Assembly: GCF_003544875.1 (NCBI RefSeq)
Contig: NZ_CP032093.1
Location: forward strand, 2,170,001-2,234,000
Reading direction: 5' to 3'
Source: Vibrio alfacsensis
Lineage (GTDB): Bacteria; Pseudomonadota; Gammaproteobacteria; Enterobacterales; Vibrionaceae
DNA length: 64,000 nt
The position numbers and the translations under genes are program-made. Below are positions 39,698-48,455 of the stretch, in pieces (position 1 is the first letter of the stretch; each line of letters starts with the position of its first letter). The notes under the pieces are model-generated. The model saw only the letters and a list, made by a program, of their open reading frames with translations. It was not told the DNA's origin and did not search any database.

Positions 39698-41575
39698 ATG
39701 AACTCAGTTGAACTTCGCCAACTTCAGACCGAAGAACAAAATCAGTTTTAGAAAAATCTTCTTAATCAAAGAAGAACTACGCTTCAGAATGTTTAACTCA
39801 ACACCGCCGATTAGACGAATACAAAGAAGACTTTTCTCACGCTATCAACTACTTTAACCAACCTAAGCGAGTAGCTTTCATTGGTGACATCGGCAAAGGA
39901 AAAACAACTGCTATCTGTAAATCATTTGGCTTGTACCGAGATTCAGAAACAGCAAAACCTGACCTAATGTTGAGCAGCTCATCTGGTCGAACTACGATCT
40001 GTGAGGTCGAAATAGTATTTGACCAAAAACATACAGCAATTGAAATAGAAGCTCACGACGACACTGAGGTGCTAGAACTACTCTCTGACTACTCAAAGTC
40101 CCTATTCGAAAAAGCTAAGCCCAAAGGCGATGAAGAAGCAGTCGTGCAAAGCATAAACTCCAGTTTCTCTCTCAGTGTAGAAATAGAAAGAGCACTGAAA
40201 AACATGCTCAAGCTCACTGGTGCCATAAAAAATGAAAGTGGTAGACGAGTTCAAAAAGATGTTGTCTTTGCCAAAGATTTTTCTCGCGAAGTCGACCTTT
40301 ACAATGAATTTATAGAAAGAATCATGCTACAGGAAAGAACCCAAGTCCAACTACTACCAAGTAGTAGCGATGACAATTTGAATGGGTTCAATCCACTTTC
40401 AAGAACCTGAATGTTGGTAAAATTGACTCTGTAGGTCTTCCTAAGAAGATCACTGTCTACATTAGTAAAGGATTAAGCCTAGACTACAACGTTGTAGATA
40501 CCAAAGGTCTTGACGGCACAGTTAAACGTGCTGACATCAGTAGATGTATTGAGAACCATGCCACATTGAGCATTATTTGTTCAAGCTTCAACGATGCGCC
40601 TAATCAGTCCATGCGTTCCATTCTCGAAGCTATGATTGAGACTGGACAGTCAGACAAAATTTACGACGAAACCATTCTCCTTGTTTTAGATCAAGCAACA
40701 GAAGCAGAGAACGTTCTTGATGAAGATGGTGAGCCAGTAGACTGCAAAATCGAAGGCCGTGACATAAGACATGACCACATATTAAACGACCTTGAACAAA
40801 AGTACGGCTTAGATGCTGATAGGATCTCTGTAGTCTTTTATAATTCTTATACAGACACCCCAGAAGCGCTTCACGACGCTATTAAAAGAAAGCTTGAATC
40901 ACTAGATGCCAAGTATAGTGACAGGATACAACAAATCCAAAATGGGGTATCTGACTTAGTTGAAGAGCTCAACTCAAAATCTTTTGATGAAGCCAAAGAA
41001 CAACTACTCAACATCTTTAAGGCATGGTTTAAAGATGCCGAAAATTTTACTTCATCGGTAAGCCCAATTTTCCCTTTCCTAAAAACTGAAATAAATGGTG
41101 CTAAGTCTGTTCAACACATTCGCGCAAGTGTTAACAGAGATGGTCGATACTACAACTTAAACATGTATGAGATCCTTGGCCATCACGCAAAAGCTGAAAT
41201 AAACAGAAATAAAAGAAACTTTATAAAGACTTCGATGCATTGATTAAAAGCTGTATGGCTAACCCTGAGCTAAAACCTGTGCATAATGTCGTCAAACAAA
41301 TGTCACAAATTGCCAATCGTACACGTGACAATGAGCTGGCCTATGTGGGTGAGATAGCGAGTGATCATTACAATGAACACCTTCGTAAAGCAACTAGTAT
41401 GTGGAGCAATGCAGCCTCACAGTGGGGAAAAGGTAGTGGTTATAAAGGGCGCGTTGTAAACATCATCTCTGACTGGTTTAACAACCAACATTATGGTGTA
41501 TTTGAAACCAAATTGAAAAAGGCTTCAGATATACGTTGGAGTAAGTTCTTGTCCAGCCTAAAAGGCATTCTCTAG
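39698..41575 (+). pseudogene. Large P-loop GTPase-like protein, broken in several places
   Basis: Coding sense runs from ATG 39698 (MNSVELRQLQTEEQNQF) to 41575 if one base is restored at each of three T runs (39746-39749, 40377-40379, 41220-41222) and a TAA at 39763 is read through. The repaired chain of about 626 residues has a Walker A loop RVAFIGDIGKGKTTAI. A DTKGLDG box like the G3 motif of dynamin-type GTPases follows (VVDTKGLDGTVKRADIS), then long charged helices. I do not recognise the family; a dynamin-like or other regulatory GTPase fits best. The number of lesions suggests either real decay or local error clustering. It would be the first cargo gene after the integrase. Confidence 0.6.
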
Positions 41576-41581
41576 AAACGA

Positions 41582-41606
41582 GGGTGACCATAGTTATGTG
41601 TCACCC
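41582..41606. terminator. Hairpin between convergent island genes
   Basis: GGGTGAC pairs with GTCACCC 7 bases past the GTPase stop. There is no long T run, but it sits between converging genes where a bidirectional stop is expected. Confidence 0.45.
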
Positions 41607-41626
41607 AACCTTCTCAGTTCAACGTA

Positions 41627-41748
41627 CTAATTTTTGGCTTTCACTATACTACGTATGTATTCAGCAGGGTTCTCTTTGCGAACAGGCCTTGCTGTCGCAT
41701 TGACAGCACTTGCAAACGTTTCAACTCACTCAGGTGTATAAACTGCAA
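41627..41748 (-). other. Short coding-like remnant after the zinc-finger/HTH gene
   Basis: On the leftward strand a frame ending at TAG 41627-41629 reads ETFASAVNATARPVRKENPA then EYIRSIVKAKN, preceded by a TGA where Trp would fit and by KAVKYLVAVYTPE. It has no start of its own. It may be the true C-terminus of the upstream zinc-finger gene after a further frame change, or a decayed neighbour. Confidence 0.3.
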
Positions 41749-42933
41749 CTAAGTACTTGACTGCCTTTTGTGAATTATTTTGTAAATAGCGGATCGTGAC
41801 AACCCAGCCTGCTTAGCAATATATGTAACCGTGATTGCATCATCCGCCTCTTTTTCTTTAAGTAATTTATTTGCAATCGTATGCTTGGCAGCATCAATCT
41901 GACTTCCGCTTTAGGCCCGGTTTTCACTTCAAAATTTTCAACTACAGATACCGCCTCAAACCTGCTCAAGCAATTCAATATCGTCAAGGATTTTTGCATT
42001 AAGTTCGAATTAACAATCCATACATCTGCGTCTTTATACTGCCACATGTTCGCTTCCGTTTGCCCCCCCAAATCTTTCACAGTTTTGATGATCCAACCTT
42101 GAAAACTATGAGCGTCAGTAATCTTCGGTAGCTTATTGAATACATTAGGATAATACTTAGATGAAAAATCAAGAATGCACTGTGCAAAGGCTTGCCAATC
42201 ATCATCTTGGTCGAGCTTATTTAGCTCCGTAATCGCTAGCGTCGAAGGTGTAGAAAACAAATCCAACCACCTATATAGTGTTTTCGCATCAAGCTTTTGC
42301 TCACCATTCTTGTGCTTCTCTAAATTAACTTGTTCAGCTAGATCACTTGCATGTCTATACACTGCCGACATCAACCTTCGTGTCGCTTGCTTATACGCAT
42401 TAGCATTTCGTGAGGAGTGATGTTCTTTACAATAGTATGGTGATTGGTTAACTCGCCTAAAGCACAAAGCACAAAATGGCAGTGCTAATGTTGTATATTC
42501 CTTGCTAACTTTGTCAGAGGATGGCCTTTGAGGGGTTTTTCCTTTAGCCTTGACCAACATCTGTTCGATGACATCAACATAATAAATAATTGCTGCTTCC
42601 CGATCCTGGAGACGTGGTTTTTCAGCATCACTTGAGTCATACGTACGATATTTCATTAGCTTTTCAATGCAAGTACTCAACCCCCAGAATAGCGAATAAA
42701 ATCTAGCACCGTGTGCGGCCGCTTCCCTCGAACGAAACGAGGAAAGGTATATCCTCTGCCAACACTTCTGCGACTAACTTTTCCAAAGGGACATCAAAAG
42801 TATCTAGTATTGAAATTCCAGATCCACTCTTCTTCTGGGTAAGTTTCTTCCCCTCAGCTTTTGCTGCTTCTTCCAATCCTTCAAGGTTATTCATTAGCTG
42901 CTTGTTCAACCAAACTGCCGCTAGATCATCCAT
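41749..42933 (-). pseudogene. Zinc-finger / helix-turn-helix protein of unknown role (frameshifted)
   Basis: Two frames join into one reading of about 394 residues. The first, from ATG 42933 (MDDLAAVWLNKQLMNNLEGL), runs to FLVSFE. Dropping one G (leftward strand) at 42725-42727 continues as EAAAHGARFYSLFWGLS and then KLMKYRTYDSSDAEKP. A CALCFRR ... YYCKEHH cluster gives a possible C2CH zinc site. One added base near 41896-41898 restores IDAAKHTIANKLLKEKE and a C-terminal resolvase-like helix-turn-helix (VTYIAKQAGLSRSAIYKII). The design suggests a DNA-binding island regulator. It is divergent from the AlpA-like gene. I know no named family. Confidence 0.6.
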
Positions 42934-43029
42934 GTGTCACCCATTGTGTCTTTTCCTCCCCCTACAACGATTTCAAGATATTACATACGATTACCTTAAG
43001 CAAACAATCGAATAAATGAGAAGAATAAA

Positions 43030-43221
43030 ATGATTGATAAAAGTTTTATAAGAATCGATGACTTAGCAAGTCAACTTGGCGTAACCAAAGTAACTATATG
43101 GCGATGGAGAAAAGAAGGGAGGTTACCAGCAGCAATTGCAGTCAGTCCTCGAATTGTTGGCTGGAAACGTGAAACTATCGAGGCTTGGTTAGATGCACAA
43201 GCAACAGAACTGGCGTACTAA
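43030..43221 (+). CDS. AlpA-family phage/island transcriptional regulator
   Basis: A 63-residue MerR-type helix-turn-helix protein. The recognition helix region reads LGVTKVTIWRWRKEGRLPA and is followed by GWKRETIEAWLDAQ, the AlpA pattern. AlpA from the P4-like element CP4-57 activates integrase expression and excision. The size, the position among small island genes and the P4-like integrase all agree with such a role here. The target promoter is not identified. Confidence 0.82.
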   Translation: MIDKSFIRIDDLASQLGVTKVTIWRWRKEGRLPAAIAVSPRIVGWKRETIEAWLDAQATELAY

Positions 43222-43233
43222 CGGAGTAAGTAA

Positions 43234-44024
43234 ATGAACGTACATACTAACGAACTTACTGACTCATTAGTACGTGAGTCATTGAAAAAAAAATACGTAC
43301 AAGAAATGCTCAACGCTAAAAAAGATCCAGAAAAAGGGACCAGTTTTGATATCTACCTAAATGCATTCGAGGAAGCTAGAGCGGCTGGGAAACCATTCAA
43401 AACCCTACTCAACTCCAAGATGCAGTAGGTGGAAAATATACTAAAGTTCAGATCGTATTTAGTGTACTGGAAACGATGCAACCAAGAGTCACTAAAAGTT
43501 ATAACGAAATCCCCGAGTGGTTTTCAACTCCTCTTGAAACTGCATTTAAGCTAGATATAAATTCCTTATGGCAAGCTGTAGAGCAAGATATATCTCAAGT
43601 TGTTGAGTCTCGGATTAAAGTAGCGGAACATCAGGCTGAACTAAAACGACAGCAAGTAATTCAGTCCAGTGAAATCATTGAAGGTCTTCAAGAAAAACTA
43701 GCCGAACTTGAGCCGTTACCAGATCAGCTATCTGAACTCACGAGAGAAAAAAATCACCTTATTGCTGAAGTGCAAAGACTAACGAGTCGAGTGCAAGAGC
43801 TACAGGTCAACGCAGACGCTGCATTTGAGTATCAACGCACTATTGCAGTCTTAACGGTAGAAAAAGATAGACTATTTGCAGAAAATGAGCAGCTACGGGG
43901 TGAGCTTACTCAATCCAATGACATAATGCAGCAAACCCTGATCGCGAAAGCGAAACTAGAAGGTCGTTTAGCAGAACGACAAGGATTGAACTCTAACGAG
44001 TCTGTTCTAGACATATCTCTTTGA
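43234..44024 (+). pseudogene. KfrA-like DNA-binding coiled-coil protein (frameshifted)
   Basis: A small frame from ATG 43234 runs to AFEEARAAGK and then leaves frame. Restoring one A in the run near 43390-43392 continues with TIQNPTQLQDAVGGKYTKVQ and on through MQPRVTKSYNEIPEW to 44024, about 263 residues. The N-terminal DAVGGKYTKVQIVFSVLE part resembles the helix-turn-helix start of KfrA-like proteins, and residues from about 140 form a long heptad coiled coil (LQEKLAELEPLPDQLSELTR and beyond). KfrA proteins act in plasmid partition and autoregulation; on an island it may organise DNA or regulate maintenance. It follows the AlpA-like gene by 12 bases. Confidence 0.65.
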
Positions 44025-44033
44025 TTACGATTG

Positions 44034-44059
44034 CACAACCCTACGATAGTGGGGTTGTG
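44034..44059 (+). terminator. Terminator after the KfrA-like gene
   Basis: CACAACCC pairs with GGGTTGTG around a 10-base loop, 10 bases past the stop. The following T content is modest. Confidence 0.65.
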
Positions 44060-44100
44060 TGTTACATCTGATTGGATTAGTCAAGAAGTGCTCTGTCACT

Positions 44101-44310
44101 GCACAGTATTGAGCATATTACAGCCAGTAACTAAGCTATTTCGACGCTCCAACGTAGCAAAGCTTCAATTTGCTCTACCGTCTCGGCATGAGGGAGTTTG
44201 GTAAGAAGAGTTCTTAGATAACTAAACGACTCCAAGCCATTTAGTTTAGCCGTTTCAACCAAGCTATAACACGCAGCACTCGCTGTGTGCACCTTGAGAA
44301 GTGTCTGCGA
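44101..44310 (-). mobile_element. IS66 transposase (TnpC) C-terminal remnant, copy A
   Basis: On the leftward strand it reads LNGLESFSYLRTLLTKLPHA then EALLRWSVEIA and a stop, the standard end of IS66-family TnpC. The rest of TnpC is missing. About 200 bases are repeated in direct orientation at 46321-46522 with roughly 85-90 percent identity by eye. It is a decayed IS66 element. Confidence 0.8.
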
Positions 44311-44500
44311 ACAACAGTAAAAAACAAAACCGTTGTCCTTTCAAAACCGGCACTTGATTTTGTTGCGCTGCTTGTTAATGAAAACATACAACTCTTCACT
44401 AAAGGGGGTGTGCCCCAGCTCTCATTCAACCCGAGCACTCATGCCTTTATGTGACTTTCGAAAATCAATAGGGTCACGATAAAATTAGACGGTAGGCAAA
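44310..44500 (-). mobile_element. IS66 TnpB remnant
   Basis: Leftward strand reads FYRDPIDFRKSHKGMSARVE, a stop, then ELYVFINKQRNKIKCRF and KDNGFVFY with further stops. These match the VDFRKS.. and FVFxNRxRxKxK motifs of the IS66 TnpB accessory protein. It adjoins the TnpC tail (copy A), so most of tnpC was deleted. Confidence 0.75.
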
Positions 44501-44591
44501 TGCAGTTCGGGTCTCAACGTTGGATTTTTCATGGACACAACACTGAGAATAATTGAGTGACTGATGGGATATTGCTTTCATCAATCCTTTA

Positions 44592-46169
44592 CTAACTTAA
44601 TTTCTTATCCAGAACTTGTTTAAATCGCCTTCCCAAGTTGTATTCATCAAGACCAATAAAATGTTTACCATAGTGGCGTTCAGCTTTGATTAAACGACCT
44701 AACTCACGCAACGATAGATTTTACCAGTTATCGTTTTATGCCTCCAATAGCGTTCTTGAATTTCTTTTTGAAACAAAGAGCTTCTTCTTTAGACCCATTA
44801 TGATCACCGTGATTTCTATGCTCCGGATCAAAATAGTGCGTAGGAACTCGCCTTCTCGATTGACACTGCTTTTGCCCATTCGTATAAGCTTCGACGTCTT
44901 TTAGTGCTAATGCTGTGATTTCGTTGATGTCATCTGGTTTCTGACTAAAATTTGTTTCTATCAGCGGGTTGAAAATCTCATTGATACTCTGCTCATACTT
45001 GTAATTCTGAAGGAAATGAATCAACTCCAATACGTCGCTTTTATAACAGCCCACCAACTTATGTCGTTGACTGGCGACTTCCCATGCAACCTTAAGACTA
45101 TCAAGTACTTGATAGCCACCTCCGTAATAGTTTGTGGACGAAGATGTGTCTGGTGGTATGTGATTTGGGTCAAGAACATTAATGATTAATGCGTAAGCAG
45201 CATGATAGTAATTCGTTGGTGTTGCTTTCGGTTTGCAAAACAAACGAATGTAAGAATTTGGTTTCTCACTGTTTTTTCGACTTGAAATAGTAAAAGAACC
45301 GTCCCCGATGTAATAACCTAACGCATATATCTGTTGTAATTCTTTTGACCAGCTTCTAATTGCGGCAGGGTACACGTTGAACCCTTTAGATTTACAGCCA
45401 GGACCACCGAACGTTCCGTAAAGCCAGGCTGCAAATTTCATCACCTCAGGATTCTTTCGTAGAGCATTATCAGTCGGGGGGGCCATTTCTAAAGCTATCA
45501 TTCGTTTACTTGAATCTTTGCTATCCTCCTTAACTGGAACAATCCGAAATAGCCCATTAGATGCACGCTCAATACTCTCAAGAAATGGTCCAAACCAAGG
45601 ACGAGTCATAGATATACGAGGAATTCCATTTTCATTGACAAACCATCCATCTGCTGAAAATGCCCCCACAACTAACGCCATTATTTCTGGTGGCAGGCCT
45701 AATTTTGAGAGTGTGGTTGGACAAAACTCTGAATTAGATCCTCCCAAATTACCTCCAATTTTGCAAATGCAACCATTTCTGCCCTTATTGACTCAACTCT
45801 TCGCTTATTGAAACGGGTTACTTTAGACCTAGTCTTATCCCAATACGCTTTGCCCTCTAATAACGAAACATGCTCTTGAGCACTAGGCCAACATCCAAAT
45901 TTGTTGATTAGTTTCTTGGCTACAATTTCAGCTTCTACTCGATAACCGTTCAACTCTAGGCACTTAACACCACCTATTAGTGTAGAACCCTTAGTGAACA
46001 CATTTTTGGGGGATAAAGCCGGGTGTGTCTGAGGCAGTTCATAAGAGCGTTTTTTTGTCTCATCCTCAAAAACTTGCAGTTTACTTTTTGTAACCTCAGT
46101 AGAGTTATCTACACTCACTTCGTGCTTCAGATTGAGTTTTGACTGCTCTTGACTTATCGCAAATACCAT
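44592..46169 (-). pseudogene. Free-standing protein with two LAGLIDADG-like motifs (homing endonuclease-like; frameshifted)
   Basis: Three frames join into about 526 residues. ATG 46169 has GGAG upstream. The first part (GGVKCLELNGYRVEAEIVAK, AYWDKTRSKVTRFNKRRVES) runs to FVQPHSQ. Adding one A (leftward strand) at 45703-45706 continues KLGLPPEIMALVVGAFSADG. Adding one at 44765-44769 gives KKEIQERYWRHKTITGKIYR. One near 44710 gives LRELGRLIKAERHYGKHFIG to the stop at 44592. LVVGAFSADGWF and YALGYYIGDGSF are about 120 residues apart, like the paired LAGLIDADG helices of monomeric homing endonucleases, each followed by a strand-rich segment. No intron or intein surrounds it. The family call is inference from the motifs; two IS66 remnants flank it. 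Confidence 0.6.
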
Positions 46170-46320
46170 AAAAGTCTCCGACTTAAACCGTTAACTGAGA
46201 AGAAACATAGTCACTTTTTTTCCGGCGCCAAAGCTTTAATTTGCCTAATTTTCGTGTTCACGATGAAAGTATTTACTGACAGGTGCTATCAGCCATGACA
46301 AAAGGTAAGTGCCAATTACT

Positions 46321-46522
46321 CAGCAGTGTTGAGCTTACAGCCAGATCACTAATCTATTTCGACGCTCCAAGGTAGCAAAGCTTCAATTTGCTCTACCGTC
46401 TCGGAATGAGGAAGTTCGGTAAGAAGAGTTCTCAGATAACTAAACGACTCCAAGCCAATTAGTTAGCCGCTTCGACCAAGCTAAAACACGCAGCACTCGC
46501 GTGTGCACCTTGAGGAGTTAGC
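46321..46522 (-). mobile_element. IS66 transposase (TnpC) C-terminal remnant, copy B
   Basis: The leftward strand repeats copy A (44101-44310) in the same orientation with scattered substitutions and small deletions, ending in the same RWSVEI-type tail. One base is missing around 46460 and another near 46500, so it no longer codes. Confidence 0.75.
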
Positions 46523-47000
46523 CATATCAATGACACAAGAAGAGTGTCAGTGGCTCTTGAGTTTACATGTATAACAAGCAGAGTATTGAGAGAAGAACTT
46601 GCACGAGAGTGAGAGAAAGTTGCGTTTTTGTGAGTTGTTTTTTTGCAAGAATCTGACAGCCACAACCCCAATTGAGGCAATACGCCTTTTGTTCCTTATA
46701 CTAGTTATATAGTGATTATACTAGTTGTAATGGTTATAATAGTTATAACACAATTTCCATTGCTTATCAAAGGATATATCTTTAAAACAAATGGTTAAAT
46801 TGACATATTGAAATATTTTAAGCAGGTTACCCTAATAAAATCACTTCTAATTTATGATCCACCTGGTTCACATCTTGCCTTATTTTTTGAACCGTATTAT
46901 TGCTTCATTAAAATCTACCAGCATGGACAAGCCATGCTGAACATGAGCCAAAAAAATTTGAGTTTTGACCTCGCCTTTTGAATAACGTTAAGCACTGGAT
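46523..47000. other. AT-rich non-coding stretch
   Basis: I see no supported gene. Around 46695-46750 the motif TATACTAGTTAT/TTATAATAGTTATAAC recurs in loose inverted copies. The region lies between the IS66 remnant and a GC-rich palindrome. Confidence 0.4.
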
Positions 47001-47059
47001 CACTGCCCGCCTTAGGCGGGGCCTAAAAGCGCGGAGCCCCGAGAAGCGCGTTAGTTGTT
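47001..47059. repeat. GC-rich palindromic element, left copy
   Basis: It contains the palindrome CCCGCCTTAGGCGGG, then AAAGCGCGGAGCCCCGAG and GCGCGTTAGTT. A similar but diverged block lies at 58996-59043 near the other end of the island. It looks like a dispersed Vibrio repeat, and has some resemblance to integron attC arms, but I cannot confirm that. Confidence 0.45.
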
Positions 47060-47123
47060 ATATTGGATTAAGAGAGCACTTTTCTCGCTTGTTGAGCATC
47101 CTCATCAGCGAATTAACCACTTT

Positions 47124-47237
47124 GTCGAGTAGACGACACTTGTTACCAAGTGCCGTCCATATAAGAACCGTACTTGCAACTTTCACTGCATACGGCTCAA
47201 GCCTCCACTAAGGCATCGTTTGATACCTAGCAACTCA
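47124..47237 (-). ncRNA. Group II intron 3' end with domain V
   Basis: On the leftward strand a 34-base hairpin at 47198-47165 begins GAGCCGTATG, has a GAAAG stretch and ends GTACGGTTC, the consensus of ribozyme domain V. A domain VI-like stem (GCACTTGG ... CAAGTGTC) follows, then TACTCGAC at 47124, a typical intron end in AC. The matching maturase tail is just upstream. No 5' intron end was found, so it is a remnant. Confidence 0.75.
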
Positions 47238-47530
47238 TAAAGCAGTTGGAATAGGTTCAACCCAAGAGTTTCGTGCTTGTCTTTTTGACTTCCGCTTAGC
47301 CAAGTATTCTTGGTAGTCGAGATTATAAGGAGTCGCAACGCTTCGGATTTTAACATGTCGCTCTATTGGCACTTTTGCGATTTGGAACAGATTAAACTGA
47401 CAATCCATGTTCATAATTTTCTGCCAACCATGAAATTGCCATTGGACTTTTCGATTGAGAAAATACTTGTGAATAGCTCAGTCTTTAGACTTGGTTGGAT
47501 GACGTCTAACTGCCCAGTGCCATAGCGCTT
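47235..47530 (-). pseudogene. Group II intron maturase, C-terminal remnant
   Basis: The leftward strand reads LWHWAVRRHPTKSKD, a TGA in place of the usual Trp, then KYFLNRKVQWQFHGWQKI and IAKVPIERHVKIRSVATPYN, ending EPIPTAL with a stop at 47235. This matches the thumb/X-domain end of group II intron reverse transcriptases (W-x-R-R-H-P-x-K-S, R-H-x-K-I-x-x-x-A-x-P). The RT domain is absent. It lies directly 5' of domain V, the normal order. Confidence 0.72.
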
Positions 47531-47678
47531 AGAATAGTTTGTGTGCTAGTACGACTTAGCCGCTACAATTCACTTCCCAGACCAACTGATAAGCCGATAG
47601 ATTTAGACTCAGGGGGGTAAAACGAACGGTATGCTAAGTAAACACTATGTAATGAGTCATCGCCTTAATTACAAACTT

Positions 47679-47790
47679 TCATTCATTCAAATACAACTCG
47701 GCCATGCCTTCTAAGCGGCTTTTCACTTCTTTCCAGTTCGGCATTACGCAAGTTAATAAGCGCCAGAAACGCTCGCTGTGGTTGCCAGGG
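47679..47790 (-). other. Unidentified ORF remnant
   Basis: The leftward strand reads HSERFWRLLTCVMPNWKEVK then SRLEGMAELYLNE and a stop. It is coding-like and has no start. It is probably the end of a gene truncated when the group II intron or ISAs1 fragment arrived. I cannot name it. Confidence 0.3.
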
Positions 47791-47853
47791 CGGGATCGCA
47801 CTTTGTTAACAACTGTGATCTAATAGGCTCAGATCCACAAATAGATATTAACT

Positions 47854-48321
47854 TTGAGCCTCATAGAACACCTTTCCGTTGTTGAAGATACGCGTTCATC
47901 CATCAACCAAAAGCATGATTTAGTTGATATTATCTTCCTTGTCGTCAGTGCTATAACTGCCGGAAGCGAGGGCTGGCAAGACATTGAAACCTATGGTGAA
48001 CATAAGCTTGAATGGCTCAGGAAGTATCGACCATTCACTCACGGCATCCCTCGTCGACACACTATTGCAAGAATATTGCGTTCAGTTGTAACCGAATCTT
48101 TACTCGAAGCCCTTGCATTATGGATAAATGAGCAAATAGAAAATCAGAGCAAACCAGTTATCGCTTTCGATGGAAAAGTTCTTCGCTGCTCATCTCGTTC
48201 TAACCCAAAAACTGCACTACAGTTGGTCACTGCCTATGATACCGAGCGAGGTTTTGTTCTCAGCCAGAAACAACCACCTTTAACACATAACGGCAGCCTA
48301 GATAGAATTACATCTCACTGA
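47854..48321 (+). mobile_element. ISAs1-family transposase, N-terminal fragment
   Basis: A 155-residue frame begins MSLIEHLSVVEDTRSSINQK, HDLVDIIFLVVSAITAG, then GEHKLEWLRKYRPF and RRHTIARILRSV. The DDE start FDGKVLRCSSRS with the first Asp is present, and the frame then ends in unrelated sequence. ISAs1 transposases are over 350 residues, so the C-terminal half with the other catalytic residues is gone. It is inactive, and is sandwiched between the intron remnant and the restriction operon terminator. Confidence 0.8.
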
Positions 48322-48408
48322 TCTCCTAGTGTTTGGTTTGCACAAGTTCCGTTTGGACAAATTCTAGCTCATCACTATAGTCCATATCTTCGGATGCCAT
48401 TCATAATA

Positions 48409-48434
48409 AAAATAGCCTCGATAGAGGCTATTTT
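48409..48434 (-). terminator. Terminator of the type III restriction operon
   Basis: AAAATAGCCTC pairs perfectly with GAGGCTATTTT around a 4-base loop. On the leftward strand it ends in a T run, 22 bases past the Res stop. Confidence 0.85.
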
Positions 48435-48455
48435 CAGGTTCGCTAATAACTTAGC

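Noticed and set aside
44686..44904. Rightward open frame opposite the LAGLIDADG-like gene
   Set aside because: It is a shadow of the leftward coding sequence that becomes continuous after frame repair.
47310..47525. Rightward open frame in the intron region
   Set aside because: It is the antisense of the group II maturase remnant, which has clear family motifs on the other strand.
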